From: CAWUKT01 sp963923035
Lineage (GTDB): Bacteria; Bacteroidota; Bacteroidia; J057; JADKCL01
Direction of reading: 5' to 3'
DNA length: 62,115 bases
Assembly (NCBI GenBank): GCA_963923035.1
Contig: CAWUKT010000037.1
Location: 1-62,115, forward strand
The position numbers were made by a program, and so were the translations under genes. Below the pieces are notes generated by a model, which was given only the letters and a program-made list of their open reading frames with translations, made no database searches and was not told where the DNA came from. Position 1 is the stretch's first letter, and each line of letters starts with the position of its first letter. Positions 42,261-50,254 of the stretch are shown piece by piece.

Positions 42261-44573
42261 TTATTTCTTTTTCCGACCCCGTCCGCGCTTCGGCTTGTCT
42301 TTCTGCTCCTCGTACAACTTCATGCACTCCTCCAACGTGAGCGTCTTGGGATCAGCGTCCTTGGGAATCTTGATGTTCTTGCCGTGGGCTTTGATATAAG
42401 GACCCCAGCGGCCATTCAATATTTGAACATCGTCGTTAAACGTCTGAATAATCTTGTTTTTATCGGCCAGGTCCTTGGCCGCGATGATCTCAAGGGCGCG
42501 GTCGATCTCGATGGAATACGGATCGTCTTCCTTGGGAATCGAGTAGAATTTCTTGGCCAACTGAAGATAGGGTCCGTAGCGACCGATATTGGCCTTGATG
42601 TCCTGGCCATCTTTCTGACCGACCACCCGCGGCAATTTGAACAGGTCCAGTGCTTCCTCGGCCGTAATGGTTTCCAAGCGCTGGTCCTTGCGGAGGCTGG
42701 CGTATTTCTTGTCCGGATCGTCCGGCTCGCCGATCTGAGCGAAGGGGCCGTACTTACCGAAGCGTACGGAAAGCCGCTTGCCGGTTTTGGGATCTTCACC
42801 CAGGATGCGCTCGTTGTTGACCCGCTCGGCTTTTTCTTTCGTTTCTTCTACCGTCTCCGCAAAATCGCCGTAGAAGCCCTTGATCATATTGTTCCAAAGC
42901 TGATTTCCAGCTGCAATCCGGTCAAATTCTTCTTCCACCTTGGCGGTGAAGGAGTAGTCGAGGATGCCGGGGAAATAGTCAATGAGGAAGTCGGTCACCA
43001 TCATTCCCAGGTCAGTGGGGAATAATTTCGCCTTCTCCGCTCCGGTGGTTTCGGTGCCTTTCCGCTCCGTCACTTCATCTGCAACCAGCTTGGCAATCTG
43101 GTATTCGCGCTCCACGCCATCCCGCGACTCTTTGGAGACGTAGTTCCGGCGTTGGATGGTGGAAATGGTCGGGGCGTAGGTCGAAGGACGGCCGATGCCC
43201 TGTTCTTCCAGCTTCTTGACGAGGCTGGCTTCCGTATAGCGCGGGGGATGCTTGGTAAAACGTTCCCGGGCCGTGATTTCGTTGAGGGGCAGAACCTGAT
43301 CCACGACGAGCGGCGGCAGTACACCGGCCGGAGTTTCTTCTTCTTCCTCGTCGTCCCGGCTCTCCATATAGACCTTCAGGAAACCTTCGAACTTCAGCAC
43401 CTCTCCGCTGGCGGAGAACAGGTCGTCATTGGTCGAAATGCCAATGGTCGCCGTGGTTTTTTCGGTGATGGCATTGGCCATTTGGCTCGCAATCGTCCGC
43501 TTCCAAATCAGTTCGTACAAACGAACTTCATTGCGATCACCGGAAACTTCCTGCAAAGAAAGATCGGTGGGACGAATGGCTTCGTGGGCCTCCTGGGCGT
43601 TGCTATTCTTGGTTTTGTACTGACGGGGGTGGTGATAGTCCTTGCCGTAGAGTTTGTTGATCGTATCGGCCGCCTGGTTAATGGCGAGTTCGGACAGGTT
43701 GGTGCCGTCGGTACGCATATAGGTGATGTGCCCGGCCTCGTAGAGCGACTGGGCGACCCGCATGGTCTGGGCGACGGAAAAGCTCAGCTTGCGGCTGGCT
43801 TCCTGCTGGAGCGTCGAGGTGGTAAACGGAGCGGCAGGGCTCTTCTTACCGGGCCGGGTCTCCAGGTTATTGATCTTGTATTCAGCGCCTTTGCAGCTTT
43901 CGAGGAAGGCACGGACACCTTCCAATGTGGGAATGCGGCGCTTGAGTTCAGCTTCGAGGACAGCTCCTTTGCCCAGGTCAAATTCAGCCCGGACCCGGAA
44001 GGAGGACTTGGCAACGAAATTGATGATTTCGCGCTCCCGCTCGACGATCACGCGGACCGCCACGGATTGTACCCGACCGGCCGACAAACCCGCCTTGACC
44101 TTACGCCAAAGGATGGGGCTGAGTTTGAAACCTACCAAGCGATCAAGCACCCGGCGGGCTTGCTGGGCATTGACCAAATTTTGGTTGATGGTTCGGGGAT
44201 TCTTGACGGCTTTCGTAACCGCCGTCTTGGTAATTTCATTGAAAACCACCCGCTTGGCAGAAGCAGGATCAAGGCCGAGGACTTCCGCCAGGTGCCAGGA
44301 AATGGCCTCCCCTTCGCGGTCTTCATCCGTCGCCAACCACACATTCTCCACTTCCTTCGCGAGCTTCTTGAGCTCTTTGATCACATCCTTTTTATCGGAA
44401 AGGACCTCATAACGAGGATCAAAGTCATTGTCTACATCAATGGCGTCGTCCTTCTTAGGAAGGTCGCGGACGTGCCCAAAACTGGCTTTCACGACAAAGT
44501 CTTCGCCGAGGTATTTTTCAATCGTTTTGGCTTTCGCCGGTGATTCTACGATCATTAAATGTTTCTTTCCCAT
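42261..44573 (-). CDS. topA: DNA topoisomerase I
   Basis: A 770-residue protein from the ATG at 44573 (MGKKHLMIVESPAKAKTIEK); an upstream GTG at 44591 is unlikely. The Toprim domain shows ATDEDREGEAISWH. The active-site Tyr is in HITYMRTDGTNLS. It relaxes negative supercoils by cutting one strand. The C-terminus has no Cys4 zinc fingers. Instead it carries repeated Topo-C motifs (GKYGPFAQIGEPDDPDKKYA; IGRYGPYLQL; RWGPYIKAHGKNI) and a Lys/Arg tail, the Bacteroidota form. Upstream of accD on the same strand. Confidence 0.96.
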   Translation of the reverse strand: MGKKHLMIVESPAKAKTIEKYLGEDFVVKASFGHVRDLPKKDDAIDVDNDFDPRYEVLSDKKDVIKELKKLAKEVENVWLATDEDREGEAISWHLAEVLGLDPASAKRVVFNEITKTAVTKAVKNPRTINQNLVNAQQARRVLDRLVGFKLSPILWRKVKAGLSAGRVQSVAVRVIVEREREIINFVAKSSFRVRAEFDLGKGAVLEAELKRRIPTLEGVRAFLESCKGAEYKINNLETRPGKKSPAAPFTTSTLQQEASRKLSFSVAQTMRVAQSLYEAGHITYMRTDGTNLSELAINQAADTINKLYGKDYHHPRQYKTKNSNAQEAHEAIRPTDLSLQEVSGDRNEVRLYELIWKRTIASQMANAITEKTTATIGISTNDDLFSASGEVLKFEGFLKVYMESRDDEEEEETPAGVLPPLVVDQVLPLNEITARERFTKHPPRYTEASLVKKLEEQGIGRPSTYAPTISTIQRRNYVSKESRDGVEREYQIAKLVADEVTERKGTETTGAEKAKLFPTDLGMMVTDFLIDYFPGILDYSFTAKVEEEFDRIAAGNQLWNNMIKGFYGDFAETVEETKEKAERVNNERILGEDPKTGKRLSVRFGKYGPFAQIGEPDDPDKKYASLRKDQRLETITAEEALDLFKLPRVVGQKDGQDIKANIGRYGPYLQLAKKFYSIPKEDDPYSIEIDRALEIIAAKDLADKNKIIQTFNDDVQILNGRWGPYIKAHGKNIKIPKDADPKTLTLEECMKLYEEQKDKPKRGRGRKKK

Positions 44574-44607
44574 ATCGAAATGCTCTCCCACAGGTGATTT
44601 AGTGGCG

Positions 44608-44615
44608 CAAACTTA
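44608..44615 (-). promoter_or_regulatory. -7 box of the topA promoter
   Basis: Minus strand TAAGTTTG, followed by CGCC, 35 bases before the topA ATG. Fits TAnnTTTG; the -33 element is not recognisable. Confidence 0.55.
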
Positions 44616-44815
44616 CACAAAAAAATGGAACAGATTTTTCACTCCATCCATGAATCATAAAACGAAACGGTACATTCATTGTTTGGAAATCATTGCTTCA
44701 CACCTGCTTAATCGATTCAATCCAAGTCCTCCTTCCTGCCTCCCAAAAAGCGAATTCCACCCCGATTTTGTAGACCCACCGCTGCGCTCACCGGCCTTGT
44801 AGAGGTAGTATTATG

Positions 44816-44823
44816 TATATTTG
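44816..44823 (+). promoter_or_regulatory. -7 box before the GNAT gene
   Basis: TATATTTG ends 5 bases before the ATG at 44829, with a TTG at 44797-44799. If used, the transcript would be nearly leaderless. Confidence 0.5.
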
Positions 44824-44828
44824 CGGCA

Positions 44829-45272
44829 ATGGAGCCACCAATCCCGACCATCCGAGTATTCAAGATTGATTCCGACCGTGAATTTGAGCAGGTCTTTAAA
44901 ATCCGTTCCCTCGTTTTGCAGGAGGAATATCAGGTGCCGGAAGAATTTGATCTCGATGGCCATGACCACATTGCCCACCACTATCTGGCCTTCTCCGGGA
45001 AACATCCGGTGGGGACTGCCCGGTGGCGGGTGACGTTGGGGCGGAAGGTCAAATTGGATCGCTTTGCGGTGTTGAAAGACTTTAGAGGACAGGGGATTGG
45101 GAAAAAATTACTGGATTCGATCTTGTCTGATATTCCCCGGGGCCAGGAAACCTTCCTCGAAGCCCACGAAGAGGTCATTCCCTTTTATGAAAAGCATGGT
45201 TTCTCTGCTAAAGGCGAGCCTTACGATGTCTCCGGCATTCTCCACCAACGCATGGTTTGGCAGGAGAACTGA
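44829..45272 (+). CDS. GNAT-family N-acetyltransferase
   Basis: A 147-residue protein. The acetyl-CoA loop DFRGQGIGKKLLDSILSD is clear. Before it come YLAFSGKHPVGTARWRVTLG and KLDRFAVLKDFRG, and after it HEEVIPFYEKHGFSAKGEP, the ElaA/YjcF-like arrangement. It moves an acetyl group from acetyl-CoA to an amine; the substrate is unknown. It is a single gene between topA (divergent) and comEC. Confidence 0.9.
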   Translation: MEPPIPTIRVFKIDSDREFEQVFKIRSLVLQEEYQVPEEFDLDGHDHIAHHYLAFSGKHPVGTARWRVTLGRKVKLDRFAVLKDFRGQGIGKKLLDSILSDIPRGQETFLEAHEEVIPFYEKHGFSAKGEPYDVSGILHQRMVWQEN

Positions 45273-45470
45273 CCCTGTTTGCCGTTACCATTCCTCTATT
45301 TTTTCCATTCTTCTATCCCTCTCTTTACCAACCCATTACACATCTCTTTGAGACAGCTTCCCCCATTTTTCTTTTAGAAAAATGGCCATTCTCAGTTACC
45401 ATTCCGCTTTTCTGTCCATCCGTTTCCCCTCCCTTCCCTTGATTTTCGGGGCATATCAAAACCAAAGATC

Positions 45471-46997
45471 ATGCCCCTTATCCCCATCACCATTTCCCTT
45501 GTCCTCGGCATCATATTCGCCGCCCAATTGCCTTTTCAATGGGCACTGCTGTTCGCTCCGGCCCCCATAGGAATTGTTTGGAGCTACTGTTTCCTGAGAA
45601 AAAGGCCCCATGCAACCGTCGAACGTATCTTTCAGGTCTCTCTTTGGATGACCTTTAGCCTGACCGGCATTTTGATGTATCAATTTTCGACGACGCAGGC
45701 AGGAAACCATGTCTCGCAATTGGAGGGAAAAAAGGGACTTGTGGTAGCGCTGGCGAAGGAAGACAGTCGAACGACGGCCTTTGGGAAGAAGGTGGTTTTG
45801 GAGTGCGAGGAATTGGTGGACGGAAAACAGGCGGTCAGTGGGTTGGTGATGACGTACTTGCCGGCTGATGCTCCGGATGTTCGACAGGGGGAACGCATCG
45901 TACTGGAAATGAAGTTCAAACCGCTGAGAACGAAATTTGAAGGTTATCGGAAATACCTCCACAATCGTGGGATTTTTACGGCGGCCAATGGCCGAGACAT
46001 CCAATCAAAGGGCTTGGTAAATTCGCCCTTGGCCTGGGGCGGGCAACTGCGGCGGGAACTCAAGTCCCGGATTCTGGAGCTCATGCCCGATCCTGAGATT
46101 GGCGGTTTGGCGGTGGCGATGTTGTTGGGGGACAAATCGGGGCTGAACAGTGAGTTTCGGGAGAGCTTTTCGGCCAGCGGACTGAGCCATATTCTGGCCA
46201 TTTCTGGCCTTCATGTAGGCATCATCTTCTACTTCATCCAACAAATGCTGCGCTTCCTGGCCCTCTCGGTATGGGGCAAGCGGCTCCAAACGCTGATCGC
46301 CATTGGATTGCTGGTGATTTATATGGTCATGACCGGCTGCGCGCCGGCCGTATGTCGGGCCGTCCTGATGATCGGCCTGCTGGAGCTGGGAAAGCTATTT
46401 TTCCAGCAATCCAAGGGACTGAATACCCTGGCGGTTGCAGGATTTATCCTGGTCCTCATCCGTCCGGCGACGGTATTTGAGATTGGCTTTCAGCTTTCCT
46501 TCTCCGCCGTGGCGGGAATCATGGTGGTAGCGCCCCGCATCCAGGCCTGGTTCGCTATGCGTTGGGCGTGGGGCAAGGATGGGATGGTGTCTGCCGCCAG
46601 CGTATGCCTGGCCGCCCAGGTCTTTACCGCTCCACTGGTTTGGTACCATTTTGGCACCTTCCCCACCTATTTCCTCTTCGCCAATCTCCTCCTCCTTCCT
46701 CTGGTGACCTTCGTGGTCAGTTTGGGATTCCTCGCGGTTATCAGCATTTGGATTCCCTTCCTGAACCAGGTCTTGCTGGGAATGCTCGACTTTTGTCTGT
46801 GGGTATTGACCCGCCTGAGCGGGCACATCTCACAATGGCCGGGGGCCACGGTGGAACGGCTTTCCTTCTCCGATCCTGGCTTTTGCATCCTGATGGGAAT
46901 GGTCCTGGCGGGAATCCTGTTTTGGAAACATGAGACTTTGGGGAAATGGATCGGGAGACGGACCAAAACCCGACCCAATCTAATGGAGGCGGGATAA
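45471..46997 (+). CDS. comEC: ComEC/Rec2-family DNA-uptake membrane channel
   Basis: A 508-residue protein. Two N-terminal membrane helices and a DUF4131-type OB-like domain (about 50-170, GLVVALAKEDSRTTAFGKKV) precede the Competence domain, with its signature SHILAISGLHVGIIFYFIQQ and LLVIYMVMTGCAPAVCRAVL and about eight further helices. ComEC forms the inner-membrane channel for transforming single-stranded DNA. The C-terminal metallo-beta-lactamase domain of the longer homologues is absent, as often in Bacteroidota. No other competence gene lies nearby. Confidence 0.88.
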   Translation: MPLIPITISLVLGIIFAAQLPFQWALLFAPAPIGIVWSYCFLRKRPHATVERIFQVSLWMTFSLTGILMYQFSTTQAGNHVSQLEGKKGLVVALAKEDSRTTAFGKKVVLECEELVDGKQAVSGLVMTYLPADAPDVRQGERIVLEMKFKPLRTKFEGYRKYLHNRGIFTAANGRDIQSKGLVNSPLAWGGQLRRELKSRILELMPDPEIGGLAVAMLLGDKSGLNSEFRESFSASGLSHILAISGLHVGIIFYFIQQMLRFLALSVWGKRLQTLIAIGLLVIYMVMTGCAPAVCRAVLMIGLLELGKLFFQQSKGLNTLAVAGFILVLIRPATVFEIGFQLSFSAVAGIMVVAPRIQAWFAMRWAWGKDGMVSAASVCLAAQVFTAPLVWYHFGTFPTYFLFANLLLLPLVTFVVSLGFLAVISIWIPFLNQVLLGMLDFCLWVLTRLSGHISQWPGATVERLSFSDPGFCILMGMVLAGILFWKHETLGKWIGRRTKTRPNLMEAG

Positions 46998-47044
46998 GCG
47001 AAGCCGTGTGGAAAATCGGGGGACAGTGAAAATGATCCTTGCGT

Positions 47045-47052
47045 TAACTTTG
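47045..47052 (+). promoter_or_regulatory. -7 box of the thyA-folA promoter
   Basis: TAACTTTG lies directly before an ATG at 47054. A start site about 4-7 bases downstream would put that ATG outside or at the edge of the transcript, which supports the next in-frame ATG at 47072. Confidence 0.6.
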
Positions 47053-47071
47053 TATGAAACGACCAAAATCC

Positions 47072-47905
47072 ATGAGAGCCTATCTTGATCTTTTGACATA
47101 CGTGATGGAAAACGGCACCGACAAGGGTGACCGGACCGGAACGGGGACCCGAAGCATTTTCGGGCACCAGATGCGGTTTGATTTGCAGGAAGGATTTCCG
47201 CTGGTGACGACCAAAAAGGTCTATTGGAAAGGCGTCGTCCATGAATTGCTCTGGTTCCTGAAAGGAGATTCGAACGTTGCCTACCTGAAGGAAAACAAGG
47301 TTCGGATCTGGGATGAATGGGCCAATGAAGCGGGCGATCTCGGACCGGTCTATGGCGTCCAATGGCGGTCATGGCCCCTCCCCAATGGCGAGAGCCTGGA
47401 CCAAATTGCTGCGGTCATTGAGCAGATTAAGGCCAAGCCCGACTCCCGTCGCCACATTGTCAGCGCCTGGAATCCGGCCTACTTGCCGGATACCGGATTC
47501 TCGCCCAGCGAGAATGCCAGCCGGGGCAAAATGGCTTTGCCGCCTTGTCATACCATGTTCCAATTCTACGTGGCCGAAGGCAAGCTCTCCTGCCAGCTGT
47601 ACCAGCGCAGCGCCGACCTCTTCCTCGGGGTACCTTTTAATATAGCGTCCTACGCCCTCCTCACCATCATGGTGGCCCAGGTCTGCGGACTCGAACCGGG
47701 AGAGTTCATCCATACCTTTGGAGATGCCCATATCTACTCGAATCACTTTGAGCAGGTCCGCACCCAATTGGCGCGGGAACCACGGGCATTGCCCACGGTC
47801 CACCTGAGTCCCGACATCAAAGACATCTTTGCCTTTACCTACGAGGACATCTGCCTCGACAACTATACGCCTCACCCGGGCATCAAAGCTCCTATCGCAG
47901 TATGA
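47072..47905 (+). CDS. thyA: Thymidylate synthase
   Basis: A 277-residue protein from the ATG at 47072 (MRAYLDLLTYVMENGTDKGD), which aligns with the usual N-terminus; the ATG six codons upstream is too close to the promoter. DRTGTGTRSIFGHQMRFDLQ, the catalytic Cys in LPPCHTMFQFYV, and YQRSADLFLGVPFNIASYAL are diagnostic. It methylates dUMP to dTMP using methylene-tetrahydrofolate and leaves dihydrofolate, which the overlapping folA product recycles. Its end overlaps folA by 4 bp (ATGA). Confidence 0.97.
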   Translation: MRAYLDLLTYVMENGTDKGDRTGTGTRSIFGHQMRFDLQEGFPLVTTKKVYWKGVVHELLWFLKGDSNVAYLKENKVRIWDEWANEAGDLGPVYGVQWRSWPLPNGESLDQIAAVIEQIKAKPDSRRHIVSAWNPAYLPDTGFSPSENASRGKMALPPCHTMFQFYVAEGKLSCQLYQRSADLFLGVPFNIASYALLTIMVAQVCGLEPGEFIHTFGDAHIYSNHFEQVRTQLAREPRALPTVHLSPDIKDIFAFTYEDICLDNYTPHPGIKAPIAV

Positions 47906-48393
47906 TCGTCTCTATGATCCTCGCCACCAGCGAGAACAATGTCATTGGGAAGGACAACGACCTTCCCTGGAACGTCCCTTCGGACATGCGGTACTTCATG
48001 CGCACCACCACTGGCCATACCATTCTCATGGGCCGCAAGACCTATGAATCATTGGGCAAGCCCCTCCCCCGCCGCCGCAACATCGTCATCACCCGGCAGG
48101 ACAACCTGACCATTGAAGGTGCTGAAATCGTCCATTCCATCGCGGATGGGCTGGCCTTGGCCAAGGAAGATGAAGAAGTCTTCATCATCGGAGGCGGAAC
48201 GATTTACGCCCGGGCTCTGGAACTGGATATGGTGGACCGGATTTACCTGACCGTCATCCACGGCGAATTTGAGGGGGATACCTTTTTTCACCTTCCCGAG
48301 GATGAACCCTGGCAAGTGGTCAAGGAAGATGCCCACCCTGCCGACGAAAAAAATGAGCACCCCTATACCTTCCAGGTATTGGAAAAAGTTTAA
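47902..48393 (+). CDS. folA: Dihydrofolate reductase
   Basis: A 163-residue protein. MIVSMILATSENNVIGKDND, LPWNVPSDMRYFMRTTTGHT, ILMGRKTYESLGKPLPRRRN and VFIIGGGTIYARAL are the standard DHFR blocks. It reduces dihydrofolate to tetrahydrofolate with NADPH. Translationally coupled to thyA through a 4-bp overlap, linking production and recycling of dihydrofolate. Confidence 0.97.
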   Translation: MIVSMILATSENNVIGKDNDLPWNVPSDMRYFMRTTTGHTILMGRKTYESLGKPLPRRRNIVITRQDNLTIEGAEIVHSIADGLALAKEDEEVFIIGGGTIYARALELDMVDRIYLTVIHGEFEGDTFFHLPEDEPWQVVKEDAHPADEKNEHPYTFQVLEKV

Positions 48394-48440
48394 TTCCTTC
48401 ATTCGCAAAAACCGATTCCATTCGAATTGGTTACCTAGTC

Positions 48441-49463
48441 ATGCAGCCTACGAAAACTGGTATCCTACTCGTCAATCTTGGTACTCCGGACTCCTATCGT
48501 ACCCCTGATGTCCGCAAATACCTGGTTGAATTCCTGACCGATCCCCGCGTCATTGATATTCCGGCCGTTCCCCGCCAACTGCTGGTGCGGGGCATCATCG
48601 GGCCGTTTCGCGCCCCCAAATCGGCGGCCACCTACAAGGAGATTTGGGACGATGAAAAGGGCTCGCCCCTCTTCTTCATTTCGCAGGAACTGCGGGACTT
48701 GGTCGCCGAGGCCCTCGGCGATGATTTCCAGGTGGAACTCGCCATGCGTTACCAAAAGCCTTCCGTGGAATCGGTGCTGAATAAGTTCAAGGGAAAAGTG
48801 ATGAAGAAAATCAAGGTCATTCCCTTGTTTCCTCAGTATGCCAGTGCCACCACCGGATCGGTGCACGAGGAGGTCATGCGGGTGGTTTCAGGTTGGCAAA
48901 CCATTCCCGACATTGAGTTTGTGAACAGCTATCCCGAAAATCCCGGGATGATCGAGACTTTTGTGGAGCGTGGGAAGGCCCACGACCTGGATGAATACGA
49001 CCATATCCTTTTCAGTTACCACGGTCTCCCTGCCCGCCAACTCGTCAAAGCTGACGAAGGCAATCACTGTGGTCAGAGCAAGGAATGCTGCTTTGTTCGG
49101 GATGAGAAGAACTATTACTGTTATGGTGCCCAATGCTATTCTACCACCTATGCCATTGCAGAGGGACTCGGGATTCCCAAAGACAGGTACACAGTTTGTT
49201 TTCAATCCCGACTGGGAAAACAGCCCTGGAAGGAGCCTTATACTGTTGAGATAATCGAAGATTTGGCCAAGAACAAAGGCGCCAAAAAGCTATTGGTATT
49301 TTGTCCGGCGTTCACGGCGGATTGCCTGGAGACGATCTTCGAGATTGGGGATGAATATGCGGAGGATTTCGAAAAATGGGGCGGAGAGAAATTGACGCTG
49401 GTTGAAGGCTTGAATACCCATCCCAGATGGGTCCAGGCAGTAGCCGACATGTGTCGGAACTAG
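48441..49463 (+). CDS. hemH: Ferrochelatase
   Basis: A 340-residue protein. KTGILLVNLGTPDSYRTPDV, IKVIPLFPQYASATTGSVHE, HILFSYHGLPARQL (catalytic His) and LLVFCPAFTADCLETIFEIG match ferrochelatase, which inserts ferrous iron into protoporphyrin IX to make heme. Between the two last blocks lies a Cys-rich stretch (HCGQSKECC, then YYCYGAQC; 49065-49140), as in ferrochelatases that may hold a metal cluster or disulfides. Complete length. 47 bp after folA, possibly the same transcript. Confidence 0.95.
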   Translation: MQPTKTGILLVNLGTPDSYRTPDVRKYLVEFLTDPRVIDIPAVPRQLLVRGIIGPFRAPKSAATYKEIWDDEKGSPLFFISQELRDLVAEALGDDFQVELAMRYQKPSVESVLNKFKGKVMKKIKVIPLFPQYASATTGSVHEEVMRVVSGWQTIPDIEFVNSYPENPGMIETFVERGKAHDLDEYDHILFSYHGLPARQLVKADEGNHCGQSKECCFVRDEKNYYCYGAQCYSTTYAIAEGLGIPKDRYTVCFQSRLGKQPWKEPYTVEIIEDLAKNKGAKKLLVFCPAFTADCLETIFEIGDEYAEDFEKWGGEKLTLVEGLNTHPRWVQAVADMCRN

Positions 49464-49465
49464 CC

Positions 49466-50050
49466 TCAACGGGCCTTGCGGCCCATTTGCTCCACCTTTT
49501 CCAACCACTTCTGACGAAACTTGTCCGATGAGTTCCGAATGGGGCCGATGGCGGTGGTACGCGCCGGCTTGACCCCGATGAATCGAAGCGTCATCCGATT
49601 CACGGCATTGTGGGAGGGGCGAAAATAGTTGAACCGGTAGTACCAGGCCGGCTGGTCCAAGGTACTGATGATGCGCCCGGTCTTGTTCTTGAACATCCGG
49701 TCCCACCACAGCGAACCTTCCCGCTTCTTGAACGCATATCCAGGCAGCAATATCCGGTCAAAAAAGCCCTTCAGAAGTGCAGGAACGCCTCCCCACCAGA
49801 CCGGAAAGAAAATGACAATGTGGTCGGCTGCCTTCAGGGTCTCCTGAGCCGCCAATAAATCTGGCTCCAATTCGGTCCGCTTTTGGTAACCATACCGCAA
49901 ATTCAATTCGAAATCCATGTCCCGCAGGATCAGATCGTGGACCTTGTGACCAGAGGCCAAAAGTCCTTTCTTGTAAGCATCATACAGCGCCTGGTTATAG
50001 CTGTCAGCATTGGGATGTCCCTGAATGAGGGCGACGGTTTTGGTTTCCAT
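49466..50050 (-). CDS. NAD(P)H-dependent flavodoxin-fold oxidoreductase
   Basis: A 194-residue protein from the ATG at 50050 (METKTVALIQGHPNADSYNQ); the frame upstream to 50095 is not needed. The flavin-binding loop GHPNADSYNQAL, ADHIVIFFPVWWGGVPALLK, and KGFFDRILLPGYAF match the NQO1/MdaB/KefF-type quinone reductases. It probably reduces quinones with two electrons using FMN or FAD. It converges on hemH with 2 bp between. Confidence 0.9.
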   Translation of the reverse strand: METKTVALIQGHPNADSYNQALYDAYKKGLLASGHKVHDLILRDMDFELNLRYGYQKRTELEPDLLAAQETLKAADHIVIFFPVWWGGVPALLKGFFDRILLPGYAFKKREGSLWWDRMFKNKTGRIISTLDQPAWYYRFNYFRPSHNAVNRMTLRFIGVKPARTTAIGPIRNSSDKFRQKWLEKVEQMGRKAR

Positions 50051-50217
50051 TTCTTCTTTTGCTCCAAAAGTCTCACCAGAGAGACTCCCAAACATTGACG
50101 GAGGATCAAGAAAAGAATGGGTTGCTTAATTATTTCGTTCCTCTCACCGCCCCAATATTTCCCAATTCCCTCAACAAGAATTTACAAGTGGTTAATCTTT
50201 GCCCCTATTTCATTGTC

Positions 50218-50225
50218 TACCTTTG
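50218..50225 (+). promoter_or_regulatory. -7 box before the lamin-tail protein gene
   Basis: TACCTTTG, 29 bases before the ATG at 50255. A TTTG at 50198-50201 gives a 16-base spacer, shorter than the ideal 19. Confidence 0.5.
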
Positions 50226-50254
50226 CGCCGGTTATCCCAAACGATCAATTGTTT

